DNA of 64,000 nucleotides from Nonomuraea turcica (GCF_030718205.1 NZ_JAUZQF010000010.1:1-64000); one strand, 5' to 3'; counted from the stretch's first letter, positions 36,885 through 46,371 are shown. Translations and numbers: made by a program. Notes: generated from the sequence alone by a model not told the origin.

Positions 36885-37730
36885 CTAGCGTGATCTAGGA
36901 GAAGGGGGGTGGGGCGGGCTTGCCGAGGTGGTCGATGACGGCGATGTCGAATCCGATGTCTTCGGCCTTGTGGCACTTTCCTTCCATGCGCGGCGATCGG
37001 CGGCAGCCGACAGGGCGATGCCGAATCTGAACGGGTGGCCGGTCATCGGGCCCCTGCGGCTGGTACAGGTGGGCATGTTCGGCTGCCACTGGGCGAACGT
37101 GCGGGGCAGCCGGCCGGTGATCTGTTCCACATGGTCGGTCAGGGTGGAGCCGTACTCGTTGGGCGTGCCGTACATCTGCAGGAGGATCTCCACCAGGTCT
37201 TCCTCGCGAACCCCCTGGGCGTCTGGGTGAAGGCCCGGAACAGGGGACAGATCCGGCCGACTCGTGGATGGGCGGGCTCTGGGCAGTCACCATTCGCGAC
37301 GCCAGCTGTGCGCAGCGGCTGGCTCACCCCAGTCGGTCAGGAAGTTGGCCATGAACTGCACAGGTTCAGGAAAGTCGACTCTAGTGAGCTTCCTTTTGAT
37401 GGCCCACTCCAACGCGCTCTCCTGCCAGCCGCTCAGGACGGTGACCTTGTACACCCCGGTCCGCAGGCCAGTTCCACGATCTGTTGCCCGTTCTCCAAGG
37501 GCCGGTAGTTGCCGCCGAAGTTGCTCAGGTGAGCGGCGGTGATGCCGTCGAAGGTGGGGCCCAAGGTAGCACGGTCAGGTCGCCGACCACGATATCGACC
37601 CCTACCGGGAGGTTCGCGCTGGCGGGGTTGCGCGTCAGCGCCCGCACCTTGTGATGACGCTGAAGCAGGTGGCCAGAGAGGTGGCGGCCGACGGTTCCGC
37701 GGCTCCGGTGATGAGATGATCATAGATCCC
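36885..37730 (-). pseudogene. Decayed copy of the NmrA-LLM oxidoreductase pair
   Basis: The minus strand carries, in changing frames, an NmrA N-terminal part, the motifs SPPIHES and VEQITGRLPRTFAQW, and directly after these MTGHPFRFGIALSAAADRRAW, interrupted here, which is the LLM start. The order and junction equal those of NmrA-2/LLM at 17421-19201. The LLM part ends after about 45 codons at 36885 and the NmrA part has several frameshifts and deletions. Confidence 0.85.
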
Positions 37731-37849
37731 GAGAGGAAGCAGACGCCCGGTTTGTGGCATCCGAGAACTACCTGCCATTGAATGACGGGCTGCGGCCGTC
37801 GCGCTGGGCGGTGAGCGCCTCTGTTCGTCCCCGCCTTCACTGGCAAAGG

Positions 37850-37972
37850 CGCCCGTCCCTCAGGCCGCTGGTCTTCCTAGCGCGGCACTTCCCCGCCTTC
37901 AAGAAGCTCCCGTCCAGACTGATCGCCTACGGCCCGCGCCCTGAACACGCCCCCGACTACGCTCGCCGATGA
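37850..37972 (+). pseudogene. FAD monooxygenase C-terminal fragment, inverted
   Basis: FLARHFPAFKKLPSRLIAYG then PRPEHAPDYARR and a stop. This matches the last 32 residues of the monooxygenase at 38078-39331 but lies on the opposite strand, so the two ends face each other 105 bp apart as an inverted repeat. Confidence 0.85.
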
Positions 37973-38077
37973 AACGCGGCTGCTTTCACGGGAACCTCGT
38001 TCCTGGCGGCGTCGCTCTCGCCGATGCCGGGCGCGACGTCGTGCTGCATGAATCTTGTGGCATGTGCTGTGATGAGA

Positions 38078-39331
38078 TCAGCGGCGCGCGTAGTCGGGAG
38101 CGTGTTCAGGGCGCGGGCCGTAGGCGATGAACCGCGCAGGCATCCGGCGAAGGGCGGGGACATGACGGCCGAGGAACAGGAACGCTCCCGGTGGCCCGGA
38201 CCGGCGGCCTTCGAATGCGGGCACGAACATGACCCGCTGCATCGCGCGTTGAGCGGCCTGTACGATGCGCGCCGGCCGCTCGCGACGTGCCTGGACGCGG
38301 GCGAGGTCGGCGGTCGTGACGTTTGCTCGGCGCAAGGGGTCGGCCAGCAGTCGCGCCGTGGCGACTGCGTCCTGGATGGCCAGATTGATGCCCACTCCTC
38401 CGACCGGTGTCATGGCATGTGCCGCGTCTCCGATGCATAGGAGCCCGTCAGTGAACCAGTGTCGCAGCCGGTTCATCTTGACATCCAGCAGATGCACTTC
38501 GTCCATGCTGGCGATGGCGTTCAACCGGTCGGCGAATTCTGGCCGCAGCCGCCCGATGCGCGCGCGGAAACGCTCAACGCCCTCTGTCCGCAGCCGGGCG
38601 TCGTAACCCTTGTGGGTCAGGTAGGCCAGCTGGTAGTAGTCGGCTCTGAACAGCGTCATCAGGATTTCGTCGCCCTGGATCTTCGGCAGCAGCCTGGCCA
38701 CCTCCCCCTGCTCGTAGGCGTGCCGCGGCAAGCGGAACCACCAAGTGTCGTAGGGGACGGGAAACTCCCTCAGTGTCAGACCCGAAACACGGCGAAGGGT
38801 CGACTGACGTCCTTCGCAGGAGATGGTGAGGTCGGCTCGGATGTGCCCCTCGACCCCCTGCGCGGTGCGGTATCGCACGCCCACGGCCTTCTTGCCCTCT
38901 TTGAGCAGCCCGGTCGTCTCCGTGTTCATCCGCAGCGTGAACGACGGCTCCTCTGCCGCGGCCTCGGCGAGGAAGGTGAGGAGATCCCATTGGGGCATCA
39001 TCGCGACGTAGTCGTACGGCTTGGGAAGGCTGCCGAAGTCGCCCAGCGTCACCATGGTCCCCGTACGGTCAGGCATCTCCAGATTGCCCATCCGGCTTTG
39101 AGGCAGCTCCCGGAACTTCTCACCCAGACCCAGTTCGTCCAGTAAGCGGATGGTCGAAGCGTGGACGGTGTCGCCGCGGAAGTCACGCAGGAAATCACCG
39201 TGCTTCTCCAGCACCGTCACGTCGATTCCGGCTCTGCCGAGGAGCAGGCCCAGCATCATGCCGGCCGGTCCTCCGCCGGAGATCACGACCGTGGTGTCAG
39301 TTGTGGCCACGTCCTTCCCTTCCCCAGTCAT
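38078..39331 (-). CDS. FAD-dependent monooxygenase/oxidoreductase
   Basis: 417 aa from ATG 39331, or 410 from GTG 39310, which has GGAAGGGAAGGA upstream. The FAD-binding motif is GGGPAGMMLG near residue 20. The second FAD motif is CIGDAAHAMTPVGGVGIN near 305, followed by a helix of the UbiH/PHBH fold. Length is normal for single-component aromatic hydroxylases of this fold. A TCATCA-AA-TGATGA palindrome overlaps the start region, probably the operator of a repressor. Substrate unknown. It has no sequence relation closer than fold to the monooxygenases at 40.1 and 48 kb. Confidence 0.9.
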   Translation of the reverse strand: MTGEGKDVATTDTTVVISGGGPAGMMLGLLLGRAGIDVTVLEKHGDFLRDFRGDTVHASTIRLLDELGLGEKFRELPQSRMGNLEMPDRTGTMVTLGDFGSLPKPYDYVAMMPQWDLLTFLAEAAAEEPSFTLRMNTETTGLLKEGKKAVGVRYRTAQGVEGHIRADLTISCEGRQSTLRRVSGLTLREFPVPYDTWWFRLPRHAYEQGEVARLLPKIQGDEILMTLFRADYYQLAYLTHKGYDARLRTEGVERFRARIGRLRPEFADRLNAIASMDEVHLLDVKMNRLRHWFTDGLLCIGDAAHAMTPVGGVGINLAIQDAVATARLLADPLRRANVTTADLARVQARRERPARIVQAAQRAMQRVMFVPAFEGRRSGPPGAFLFLGRHVPALRRMPARFIAYGPRPEHAPDYARR

Positions 39332-39332
39332 C

Positions 39333-39346
39333 TCATCAAATGATGA
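39333..39346. promoter_or_regulatory. Palindromic operator candidate
   Basis: TCATCA-AA-TGATGA directly before ATG 39331 of the FAD monooxygenase. Six-base half-sites around a 2-bp centre suit a TetR- or MarR-type dimer. No cognate regulator is adjacent. Confidence 0.45.
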
Positions 39347-39377
39347 ATTCGTACTTCACATGTTACCTATAGAGATG

Positions 39378-40094
39378 TCACATGCATAGGAGTTCGTGGA
39401 GCTGATAACTGTTGCGCTGACGGCGGGTCGCGGACGCGGCCTGAGCCCGACGGAGCCCCGGAGGCGGAGCGCACCCGTACACGACGCGGTGCGCCAGCCC
39501 CGCTCTCCGCCATAGCCGCGCCTCGGCCAGGACGGTGTCGGCCGGGCACACGTGGGTGACCATCCCCAAGCGCTCCGCTTCATGCGCGGTGACGGCGTCG
39601 CCGGTCAGGAGGTAGCGCTTGGCGAGTGTGGGCCCCAGGGCCAGTGGCCAGATGACCTGGCCGCCGTCGCCGACAGCGATGCCGAGCGGTACGTGCGCGT
39701 CGTGGATGCTGGCCGTGTCGGCTATGAAGACGGCGTCGCAGAACAGGGCGATGGTAGCGCCGATGGAGGCCGCGTCCCCGTTGAGTGCGGCGATAATCGG
39801 CACCTCGACGTCGAGGAGGTCCCAGATGAGCTGCCGCGCCACCTGATATCCCGCGTCGATCACCGCCAGCCCGGCCTGACGCTGCCACAGCAGCGAACCA
39901 ACGACGTCGTTCAGACCCGTGAAGAAGTCAGGGCCGGAGCCGGTCAGCACGATGGCGCGGGCCTCGCGCTCGGCCCGTAGATCGTGGAAGAGAGTGCCGA
40001 GGGCTTCGTGGATGGCGGCGTCCTGGCCGGGCGACGCGGCTGGATCGGGGAGGAACACGGTCAGGACCTGACCGGTCCGCTCGAAGCGCATCAT
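39378..40094 (-). CDS. Enoyl-CoA hydratase/isomerase-family protein (copy A), altered C-terminus
   Basis: 239 aa; ATG 40094 overlaps the end of the monooxygenase frame upstream. The crotonase core is complete: GPDFFTGLNDV (oxyanion residues, near 55-65), PIIAALNGDAASIGATIAL (near 102-120) and IPLGIAVGDGGQ-like loop. After DTVLAEA (about residue 192) the sequence departs from copy B at 49399 and becomes low-complexity, consistent with a frameshift, so the C-terminal helices are lost. It forms an operon with the broken monooxygenase copy A. Activity is doubtful. Confidence 0.72.
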   Translation of the reverse strand: MMRFERTGQVLTVFLPDPAASPGQDAAIHEALGTLFHDLRAEREARAIVLTGSGPDFFTGLNDVVGSLLWQRQAGLAVIDAGYQVARQLIWDLLDVEVPIIAALNGDAASIGATIALFCDAVFIADTASIHDAHVPLGIAVGDGGQVIWPLALGPTLAKRYLLTGDAVTAHEAERLGMVTHVCPADTVLAEARLWRRAGLAHRVVYGCAPPPGLRRAQAASATRRQRNSYQLHELLCM

Positions 40095-41490
40095 GCCGCA
40101 CCACACCAATGGTGCAGGGCCTCGCGGAGCTGCGGGCCGTCGGGGTGGGTGGCTGTCCAGGCCAGGTAGCCGTCGGGGCGGATCAGGAGCGTGGTGGCGT
40201 TGCCGTGCAGGATCGGTCCGTCGGCGTGGATCGCGTCGACGCGGTCGCGCCACGGCTCGGCCGCCTCGCGCACACCGGAGGTGTCGAGCAGGACGAAGCG
40301 GCTGCCGCTCATCCGCTCATACAGCCGGTTCGAGCCGAGGGGCAGGTCGGCAACCCGTCTGCTGGCCATGGGGGGGAGCCGGGTACGCCGTTGGGGAGCG
40401 GTAGTGGATGCCGGGACCGGAGAGCGTCAGCCGGGCTTTCTCCGAGATCTTCGGGTGGTTGACAATCGCGGGGCGCGATGTAGGGGCGTAGCAGGCGGAC
40501 CGGGGCGGGCGCGTCGGCCAGGCGCCGCAGCAGGTCGGTCAGGCGCAGGACCGTGCGGCCGACCGGATGGCGTTCGGTCTGGTAGGTGTCCAGCAGCCAG
40601 TCCGTGCCCATCCTTGGTGGGTAGCGGCGAGTTTCCAGGACAGGTTGGCGGCGTCCTGGATGCCGGTGCTCATGCCCATGGCGCCGAGCGGGGAGTGGAC
40701 GTGGGCAGCGTCCCCGGCCAGGAAGACGCGCCCGACCCGATAGCTGCGTGCCTGCCTGCGCTCGCTCAGGAATCGGGTGGACCAGCTCATCTCCACAAGC
40801 CCCAGGTCATCACCGGCGATCCTGCGCAACGCATCGCGCACCTCCTCGATGCTCACCGGCTCATCGATCGGAACGTTCTGCCCGGTACGATCCCAGATCG
40901 TGGCGCGATACCGGCCGCCGCCGTAGGGGGGCAGCAACACCGCGCCGTCGTCGCCGATGAACGGGTTGACGGCCAGCGGCAGCTCGCGCTCGAGCAGCAC
41001 GTCGGCGAGCAGAATGCGGGTGTCGTAACTGCGGCCGCTGAACCCCACCGACAGCAGGCGTCGGACGGCACTGTGCGCACCGTCACAGCCGACCACGTAA
41101 TCGGCGCGCTCGCTCCGCCCATCCGCCAGAGTCAGCGTTACCCAGCCGGCGTCCTGAGTCAGGCCGGTAATCTCGGCGCCACGTACGATCTCGACACCCA
41201 GCTCCAGGGCTCTCTTCTCCAGGGCGGCCTCGGTGCGCGCCTGCTGCAGGATCAGCACGTACGGGAAGCGTCTGTCCGGGTGGCGCATGTTGAAGACCAA
41301 CTCGGCGCCCTTGATATGCGGCCGCACCTCGGAACCTGGATGCCCTGCTTGGTCAGCCCGTCGGCCAGGCCGCGCATGTCGAGCAGTTCCAGGGTGCGGG
41401 CATGGATTGCGAAGGCCCTGGTGAGATTGGACTCTTCGGCCCGCCGTTCCACGATCTTGACGGGAATCGCGGTCTTGACCGCCGTCGGGT
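40091..41490 (-). pseudogene. PheA/TfdB-type FAD monooxygenase (copy A), decayed
   Basis: Collinear with the intact gene at 47957-49399 but lacking the N-terminal FAD motif; homology begins at IPVKIVERRAEESNLTRAF near 41483. At least four 1-nt indels: near 41345, 40615, 40470 and 40380. Preserved blocks include VVGCDGAHSAVRRLL, VFLAGDAAHVHSPLGAMG and LLIRPDGYLAWTATHP. The downstream hydratase copy A is in the same order as in the intact operon. Confidence 0.88.
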
Positions 41491-41779
41491 GGCCGATGAT
41501 GTTCGATGTCCGCGCCCGGCTGCAGGTCCATGGCATGCGCGACGACGCCATCGGCGGCCAGGTGATTCCATGCCTCCTAAAGGGCCACGACCCGCTTGGC
41601 GCTGGTGCCGGCCCGGCGGGCGAACTCCCGGGCACTGATGCGCCGGAAGGTGTTTGGCCGCAAACACCTGGACTGATGTTCGAGTCGAACACCGTCGCCA
41701 TCACCGGGCGTGACCCGTCTGGCGACCAGATAGGCCATCAGCCACGGGCCTTTGCGCTCCAAGGTGGCGAACTGGGCGA
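41491..41779. other. No supported gene
   Basis: Junction DNA between the truncated monooxygenase and the transposase fragment. No start, ribosome site or recognisable motif. Confidence 0.35.
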
Positions 41780-42200
41780 TGTCCGCGCCGAGGGCTTCCT
41801 CGCCGTCGTCGCCGATGGCCTGCCGGCCCAGGACGGGACGATCCTGTGGACCTCGGGCGCACTACCGGGCAAGACTCACGACCTGAGCGCCGCCCGCATC
41901 TGGGCATCCTGCGCACTGGACAAAGCCGGGATTGTCACTTTGGCCGACAAGGCGTACCAGGGAGCCGAAGGTCCGATCGTCACCCCGTACAGGGCAAGAA
42001 TAAGCCCGAGTCGCAGAAGCAGGCCAACCGCTCCCACGCCCGGCTCCGCGGACCCGGCGAACATGCCACCGCCCAGCTGAAGAGCTGGAAGATCCTCCGA
42101 AAGCCATGCTGCAGCCCTTCCAAGGCCGACCACCTCTGCGAGGCCATCGCCGTCCTTCAAAACCACCGTGTCGGCAGGCCGCCTGAGGATGAAAACATTC
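41780..42200 (+). pseudogene. IS5-type DDE transposase, C-terminal remnant
   Basis: FLAVVADGLPAQDGTILW, ALPGKTHDLSAARIWA, GIVTLADKAYQGA (containing a catalytic Asp) and, after a frameshift near 41995, NKPESQKQANRSHARLR with the Glu-containing GEHATAQLKSWKILR. This is the IS5/ISL2-like pattern. The N-terminal third is absent. Confidence 0.8.
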
Positions 42201-42227
42201 ACAGGGCGACGGCGCATGCCAGTCGGT

Positions 42228-42335
42228 GAACGTTGTCGGAAGCCGTGTGCGGGAGAACCGCACGCACGGTTTGAAGCGGCAGGGACTGGAAGCGGAGCAT
42301 CAGCCACCGCGCCAGTCCCTGACCCTACTGAGTAG
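42228..42335 (+). ncRNA. Second group II intron 3' end (domain V/VI)
   Basis: AAGCCGTGTGCGG-GAGA-ACCGCACGCACGGTT at 42240-42272 is a good domain V with the AGC triad and GNRA-type loop. The following GGGACTGG...CCAGTCCC hairpin may be domain VI. No reverse transcriptase precedes it; the transposase remnant does. Confidence 0.6.
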
Positions 42336-42340
42336 TGCGT

Positions 42341-42757
42341 TCAGGCCCAGCCGTCACCGCTCCTGCAACCGTCCGTAGTTGTCCCCTTAATCTTGCACAC
42401 TATGATGTTGACATACATGTTTTCCGGCAAATCCCCTGTCTTCCATGGCGTGCAGTACGGCGAATCGTAACCTTGGGTGGTGGCACTGCGAATAATTTTG
42501 CCTTCAGAGTCGAGCATCCACGCTTTGACGCCCCAGCCATCAGGCTCGGTATCACAGGCCCTCAAAGCATCGCCAGGATAGTTGCTCCCAACGGGATCGG
42601 AATTGAAGTGTCCATATCCGACCGAGGGGCAATAAGTCAAATCGCAGTCCTTTACGTGCACTATTGCGTCATTGCTGGCCTGTGCGGGGGACGCAGTCAT
42701 GGCTACTGCCGCAGCCGCCGTTCCCGCCGCCACTAACACGCGAGAAATATTTCGCAT
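42341..42757 (-). CDS. Small secreted Cys-rich protein
   Basis: 138 aa from ATG 42757 (GGGAG 7 nt upstream; a GTG at 42763 is also in frame). The signal peptide has core VLVAAGTAAAAVAMTA with cleavage after AQA. The mature part has six Cys (KDC, TYC, RAC, PYC, IVC, DGC), suggesting three disulfides, and several Trp. No family recognised. The last codons lie 6 nt from the group II intron end. An ECF41-like box is about 220 nt upstream. Confidence 0.75.
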   Translation of the reverse strand: MRNISRVLVAAGTAAAAVAMTASPAQASNDAIVHVKDCDLTYCPSVGYGHFNSDPVGSNYPGDALRACDTEPDGWGVKAWMLDSEGKIIRSATTQGYDSPYCTPWKTGDLPENMYVNIIVCKIKGTTTDGCRSGDGWA

Positions 42758-42977
42758 ATCCACTCTCCCATCTGTTGGCGCCTCGGCCGGCTATATATTC
42801 ACGGATCACGCTATTAGCACGGCGCGGCAGCGCGGTGACCCACATCGGCTGCGGCGCTGCGAGGGAATATCGCCGACCTCGACGAGTTGTTCACCGTGTC
42901 GTGCACCGCCGATGGCGCATGCCCCTCCTCGTGACAGCGGAGTTGCTTCCTCGAAGGGGAAGCGAAGTCACATACTG

Positions 42978-43038
42978 TGAGACTTGTTCGTGTCCGATGT
43001 GTGACATCAACCCGAGGAATGTGACTCAGATCACATGA
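42978..43038 (-). promoter_or_regulatory. ECF41-type promoter candidate with tandem boxes
   Basis: Minus strand TGTCACA (43006-43000), 16 nt and GTCTCA (42983-42978). AGTCACAT lies 20 bp upstream, and a further TGTCACA occurs at 43038-43032. It faces the secreted Cys-rich protein 220 nt away. Confidence 0.5.
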
Positions 43039-43342
43039 TGTGACACGGCCGTTCCGAGAGCGTGAGGGTGGGTTGGAACGCGAGCGACGAACCAGGATCG
43101 CGATGTGGTCACGGGCGGTGTGTTGGCCCCGGAATGAGACGAAGCTCCGGCTAACAAGGGTCTTCTCACGGACCACCCTGGTGTTCTGGGGGTCGGAGAA
43201 TGCAGGGACAGCCATCAGCAGTGAGACCTGACTTGGCTCACGTTCAAGATCAAATCCGAGTGATGGCTCGCTGACTTGGGATTCGCCGTCGAGGATGGCG
43301 AAAAGTGCGTACTAAACCGGCCGCATCTCTACCCTGTAGGCC
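43039..43342. other. Left flank of the transposase
   Basis: No gene supported. Probably contains the left end of the IS, but the other end is lost so a terminal repeat cannot be matched. Confidence 0.35.
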
Positions 43343-44731
43343 GTGTCTCCGTACGTGCGGACGGTGAAAACAGCCTCAGGGGCGCGGGCGGTGCAGATCG
43401 TGTACTCCTCGCGCCGCGGGTCGCGGAAGATCGAGCACTTCGGATCCGCGCACGACGACGCCGAGCTGGAGACGCTCAAGGTCATCGCGCGTCAGCGGCT
43501 GGCTACTGGGCAGGAAGAGCTGGATCTCGGGCTGGATGACGCCGGCCCGGCCGCGGGCGGTCCGCTGGAGATCGCCAGCTCTCGGATGGAACATCTGTGG
43601 GATGCCCTGTCCCGCGCCTATGCCGCGCTCGGGTTCGACGCCGCAGCCGAGGGTGATGAGGTGTTCCGGCAGCTGGTGCTGGCCCGGGTGATCGAACCGA
43701 CCAGCAAGCAGGACAGCCTGCGCGTGCTGGACGAAGCGGGCATGACCCCGGTGTCGTATGCGACGGTGAAACGCCGGCTGCCGCTGTATGCCGACCAGCA
43801 GTGGCGCAAGGCCTTGGCCGAGGCGTGCGCGGCGCACGCCCGCTTGGGACCGGCAAGCCTGGTGCTGTACGACGTGTCGACGCTGTATTTCGAGACCGAC
43901 GCCGGGGACGGGTTCCGCGAGCCGGGCTTCTCCAAGGAGCGGCGGCTGGATCCGCAGATCACGATCGGGCTGCTGACCGACGCCTCCGGGTTCCCGCTGA
44001 TGGTGCAGGCCTTCGAGGGCAACAAGGCCGAGACCCACACCATGCTCCCGGTCATCCAGGCGTTCATGACCGCCCACCGGCTCGCCGACGTCACCATCGT
44101 CGCCGACGCTGGAATGATCTCCGAGGCGAACAAGCAGGCCATCGAGGAGGCAGGCCTGTCGTTCATCCTCGGCATGAAGATCCCCGAGGTCCCCTACGTG
44201 GTCAAGCAGTGGCGGCGCGAACACCCCGACACCCAGATTCCCGACGGGCACATCTTCATCCAGCCCTGGCCCGCCGCCGCTACGCAGTCCCGCCGGGACC
44301 AGATGATCTACTACCAGTATCGGGCCGACCGGGCCCGGCGCACCCTGCGCGGCATCGACGAGCAGGTCGCCAAGGCCGAACGCGCCGTCGAAGGGCAGGC
44401 GCCGGTCAAACGCAACAGGTTCGTCCGGCTGGACGGCGCGCTCAAGAGCGTCAACCGGGACCTGGAGGCCAAAGCGCGGGGACTGGCCGGGCTCAAGGGC
44501 TACATCACCAACCTGCCCGGAATCACACCCGCGTTCGTGATCGAGGCCTACCACCGGCTGTTCGAGATCGAAAAGTCTTTCAGGATGAGTAATGAAGCGT
44601 TCTCTCCTGGTCCCGGCGGAACGCATGTCCAGACTCAGCAGGCGCCGTTGGTGACGCAGCAGTGGCTGAAGGTGCAGGGTCTGGAGTGGCCCCCTCGCCC
44701 GCACCGCCTCCACAGTAGATTGCCATCCTGA
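43343..44731 (+). pseudogene. IS1634-type transposase, C-terminally truncated
   Basis: The ORF encodes 462 aa, of which about the first 415 are transposase: YVRTVKTASGARAVQIVY at the N-terminus, LVLYDVSTLYFETD (DDE Asp), VTIVADAGMISEANKQAI (second Asp), and the Glu region AYHRLFEIEKSFRMS at 44560-44588. After that the sequence changes abruptly to DNA that on the other strand encodes the Cys-containing peptide. The usual C-terminal 60-100 residues are missing, so the element was cut here. Confidence 0.8.
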
Positions 44732-44858
44732 GGCCGTCCCACCTGGTGTTGGACAAATGGCCGGAGTCGCAGGTACACGGGCCCACAGCCAACGCCTGTG
44801 TCTGGGGGACGACGTGAGCGAGCAGGTTGTCGCCCAGGGCTTCGAAGATCTTCTTCAT
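44580..44858 (-). CDS. Cys-containing small peptide, possible RiPP-like precursor
   Basis: 92 codons from ATG 44858, with GGAAAGGAA 9 nt upstream. The N-terminus is amphipathic (MKKIFEALGDNLLAHVVPQT, residues 1-20) and is followed by GPCTCDSGH and a later IYCGGGAGEG. Leader-like helix, VPxTxA junction and Cys-bearing core resemble actinobacterial Cys-rich peptide precursors (from memory, not a database match). The last about 40 codons are low-complexity and abut the transposase break point, so the true C-terminus may be lost. No modification enzyme is nearby. Confidence 0.45.
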   Translation of the reverse strand: MKKIFEALGDNLLAHVVPQTQALAVGPCTCDSGHLSNTRWDGLRMAIYCGGGAGEGATPDPAPSATAASPTAPAESGHAFRRDQERTLHYSS

Positions 44859-44950
44859 CGATATCGGTTCCTTTCCGGTGATTTCAGCACGCTCACCGAG
44901 CGTCCAGCACGGTGCTGACGTGCAGTTGCGCCACGCGTTCGAAGCTTCAT
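44855..44950 (-). CDS. 31-codon ORF coupled to the Cys peptide
   Basis: ATG 44950 follows GGAGGAG by 9 nt, and its TGA overlaps ATG 44858 (ATGA). The product is very basic (KLRTRGATARQHRAGRS). The coupling and ribosome site are the only support. It may be a leader ORF for the Cys peptide. Confidence 0.35.
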   Translation of the reverse strand: MKLRTRGATARQHRAGRSVSVLKSPERNRYR

Positions 44951-45248
44951 CGTCGTCTTCTCCTCCATGGAGCCGGACGCTCCGGCCAGACGCGGCAGGC
45001 AACACGCGCGCTTGTTTCTTCCGTCTGTCTTCCGGCTCGGGAAAGCCAGCTCGCGGTGCACTAAAAAGAGAGGAAAGCCTGTGCCCCCATCACGATGGTC
45101 TGTAGCAACATCTGGCGTAGCAATTCATCGCCCCTGGGCGGGTCGCCGAGCGTTGTCACCAAGCGGGCACTGCCCGGCTCGTGCGATTGGCGCTGGCCGG
45201 GTCGGGCAGGGCGCATCGGCTGGTTTCTCGTCCCTTCGGTGACCAGGA

Positions 45249-46130
45249 TCATTCGGCGGACTGCTCGGGGATGTGGGTGAGTTTGTCGGGGTTGCTGACG
45301 GTGTAGATGTCGCGTACTTGGGAGCCATCGGGGGTGAGGTCGACGACCATGACGGCGTAGGGGGTGTTCTGCACGAACAGCACGGCGGAGGGTTCGCCGT
45401 TGACCTGGCGGTATTGGATGTCCAGGTCGTCGAGAGGCCGGGCGGTGCTGGCGGTGAGGACGCGGGCGACGTTGTCGCGGCCGTGGACGGGGCGGGGGCC
45501 GGCGGCGCTCGACTTGCCACCGCCGTCGGACCACAGCGTGACCTCTGGTGCCAGGAGTTCCAACAGAGCTTCCAGGTCGCCGCCGAACGCGGCGGCCACG
45601 AACCGCTCGGTCACCTGCTGTTGGAGGTGTGGGTCGACCTGGGTACGGGGTCGGCGGGCCTGGACATGTTCGCGGGCGCGGTGGGCGAGCTGGCGTACCG
45701 CGGTGGGGGTGCGGTCGATCATGGCGGCGATCTCGGTGTGCTGGTAGGCGAACACCTCGTGCAGGATGAACACCGCCCGCTCCAGCGGAGTGAGCGTCTC
45801 CAATACCACCAGCAGCGCGAGCGAGAGGGTGTCCGCCCGCTCCGCGTGGTCGGCGGCATCGGCGGAGGTGATCAGCGGTTCGGGCAGCCAGGAGCCGACA
45901 TAGGTCTCCCGCCGCCGCCGCAGGGCGCTCTGGTGGGCCAGTGCCTGGTTGACCGCGATCCGCACCAGGTAGGCGCGCGGGTGATCAATCTGATCCGGGC
46001 TCCTGGACGACCACGCCAGCCATGTCTCCTGCAGCACGTCCTCGGTGTCGGTGACACTCCCGAGCATGTTGTAGACGATGGAGAACAGCAGCTCGCGATG
46101 GTCGGCGAACACCTGAGTGGCATCAGACAT
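45249..46130 (-). CDS. sigJ: ECF41-group sigma factor (SigJ-type) with SnoaL-like C-terminal domain
   Basis: 293 aa from ATG 46130. Sigma-2 (about 8-75): FADHRELLFSIVYNMLGSV, DTEDVLQETWLAW. The linker motif WLPEPL (about 96-101) and the C-terminal motifs DGGGK (about 214-218) and NPDKL (near 283) are the signatures of group ECF41. Sigma-4 (about 120-175): LTPLERAVFILHEVF with HTH TEIAAMIDRTPTAVRQLA. The fused SnoaL-like domain replaces an anti-sigma factor and controls activity in characterised ECF41 proteins. A TGTCACA-N16-CGCTCT box upstream suggests autoregulation. Remnants of further copies lie at 1.4 and 31.1 kb. The symbol reflects the M. tuberculosis relative. Confidence 0.95.
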   Translation of the reverse strand: MSDATQVFADHRELLFSIVYNMLGSVTDTEDVLQETWLAWSSRSPDQIDHPRAYLVRIAVNQALAHQSALRRRRETYVGSWLPEPLITSADAADHAERADTLSLALLVVLETLTPLERAVFILHEVFAYQHTEIAAMIDRTPTAVRQLAHRAREHVQARRPRTQVDPHLQQQVTERFVAAAFGGDLEALLELLAPEVTLWSDGGGKSSAAGPRPVHGRDNVARVLTASTARPLDDLDIQYRQVNGEPSAVLFVQNTPYAVMVVDLTPDGSQVRDIYTVSNPDKLTHIPEQSAE

Positions 46131-46161
46131 CACAGGTCCCCTCAATATGTGACTGCTCCAG

Positions 46162-46210
46162 AGAGCGCGTGGCAGCAGTGATGTGTGACACCGTCCCGTC
46201 AAATGTGACC
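46162..46210 (-). promoter_or_regulatory. ECF41-type promoter for sigJ
   Basis: Minus strand GGTCACAT (46210-46203), TGTCACA (46190-46184), 16 nt and CGCTCT (46167-46162), 32 nt before ATG 46130. The two GTCACA elements are 20 bp apart. Confidence 0.7.
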
Positions 46211-46371
46211 TAGATCTCATCCGCCGGAAATTCATTTACCGTGCGCTTGAGCGCGGGCTAGGGTCGCGGATCACGATCTCGTGACGGAGGAGTTGTTTTA
46301 TATGTTGGTCAATCGCGTGCGTAATCTCGCCGGCTCGGTTATTCGACCATCGCACGTTAGGACTCATTCCC

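Noticed and set aside
39372..39400. TGTCACA at 39372 as an ECF41 promoter
   Set aside because: It points away from the FAD monooxygenase, and the hexamer after 16 nt is purine-rich.
40191..42080. 629-codon plus-strand ORF
   Set aside because: Mostly antisense to the decayed monooxygenase; only its last part coincides with a real transposase fragment.
43376..44713. 445-codon minus-strand ORF
   Set aside because: Antisense of the IS1634-type transposase, which has the DDE motifs.
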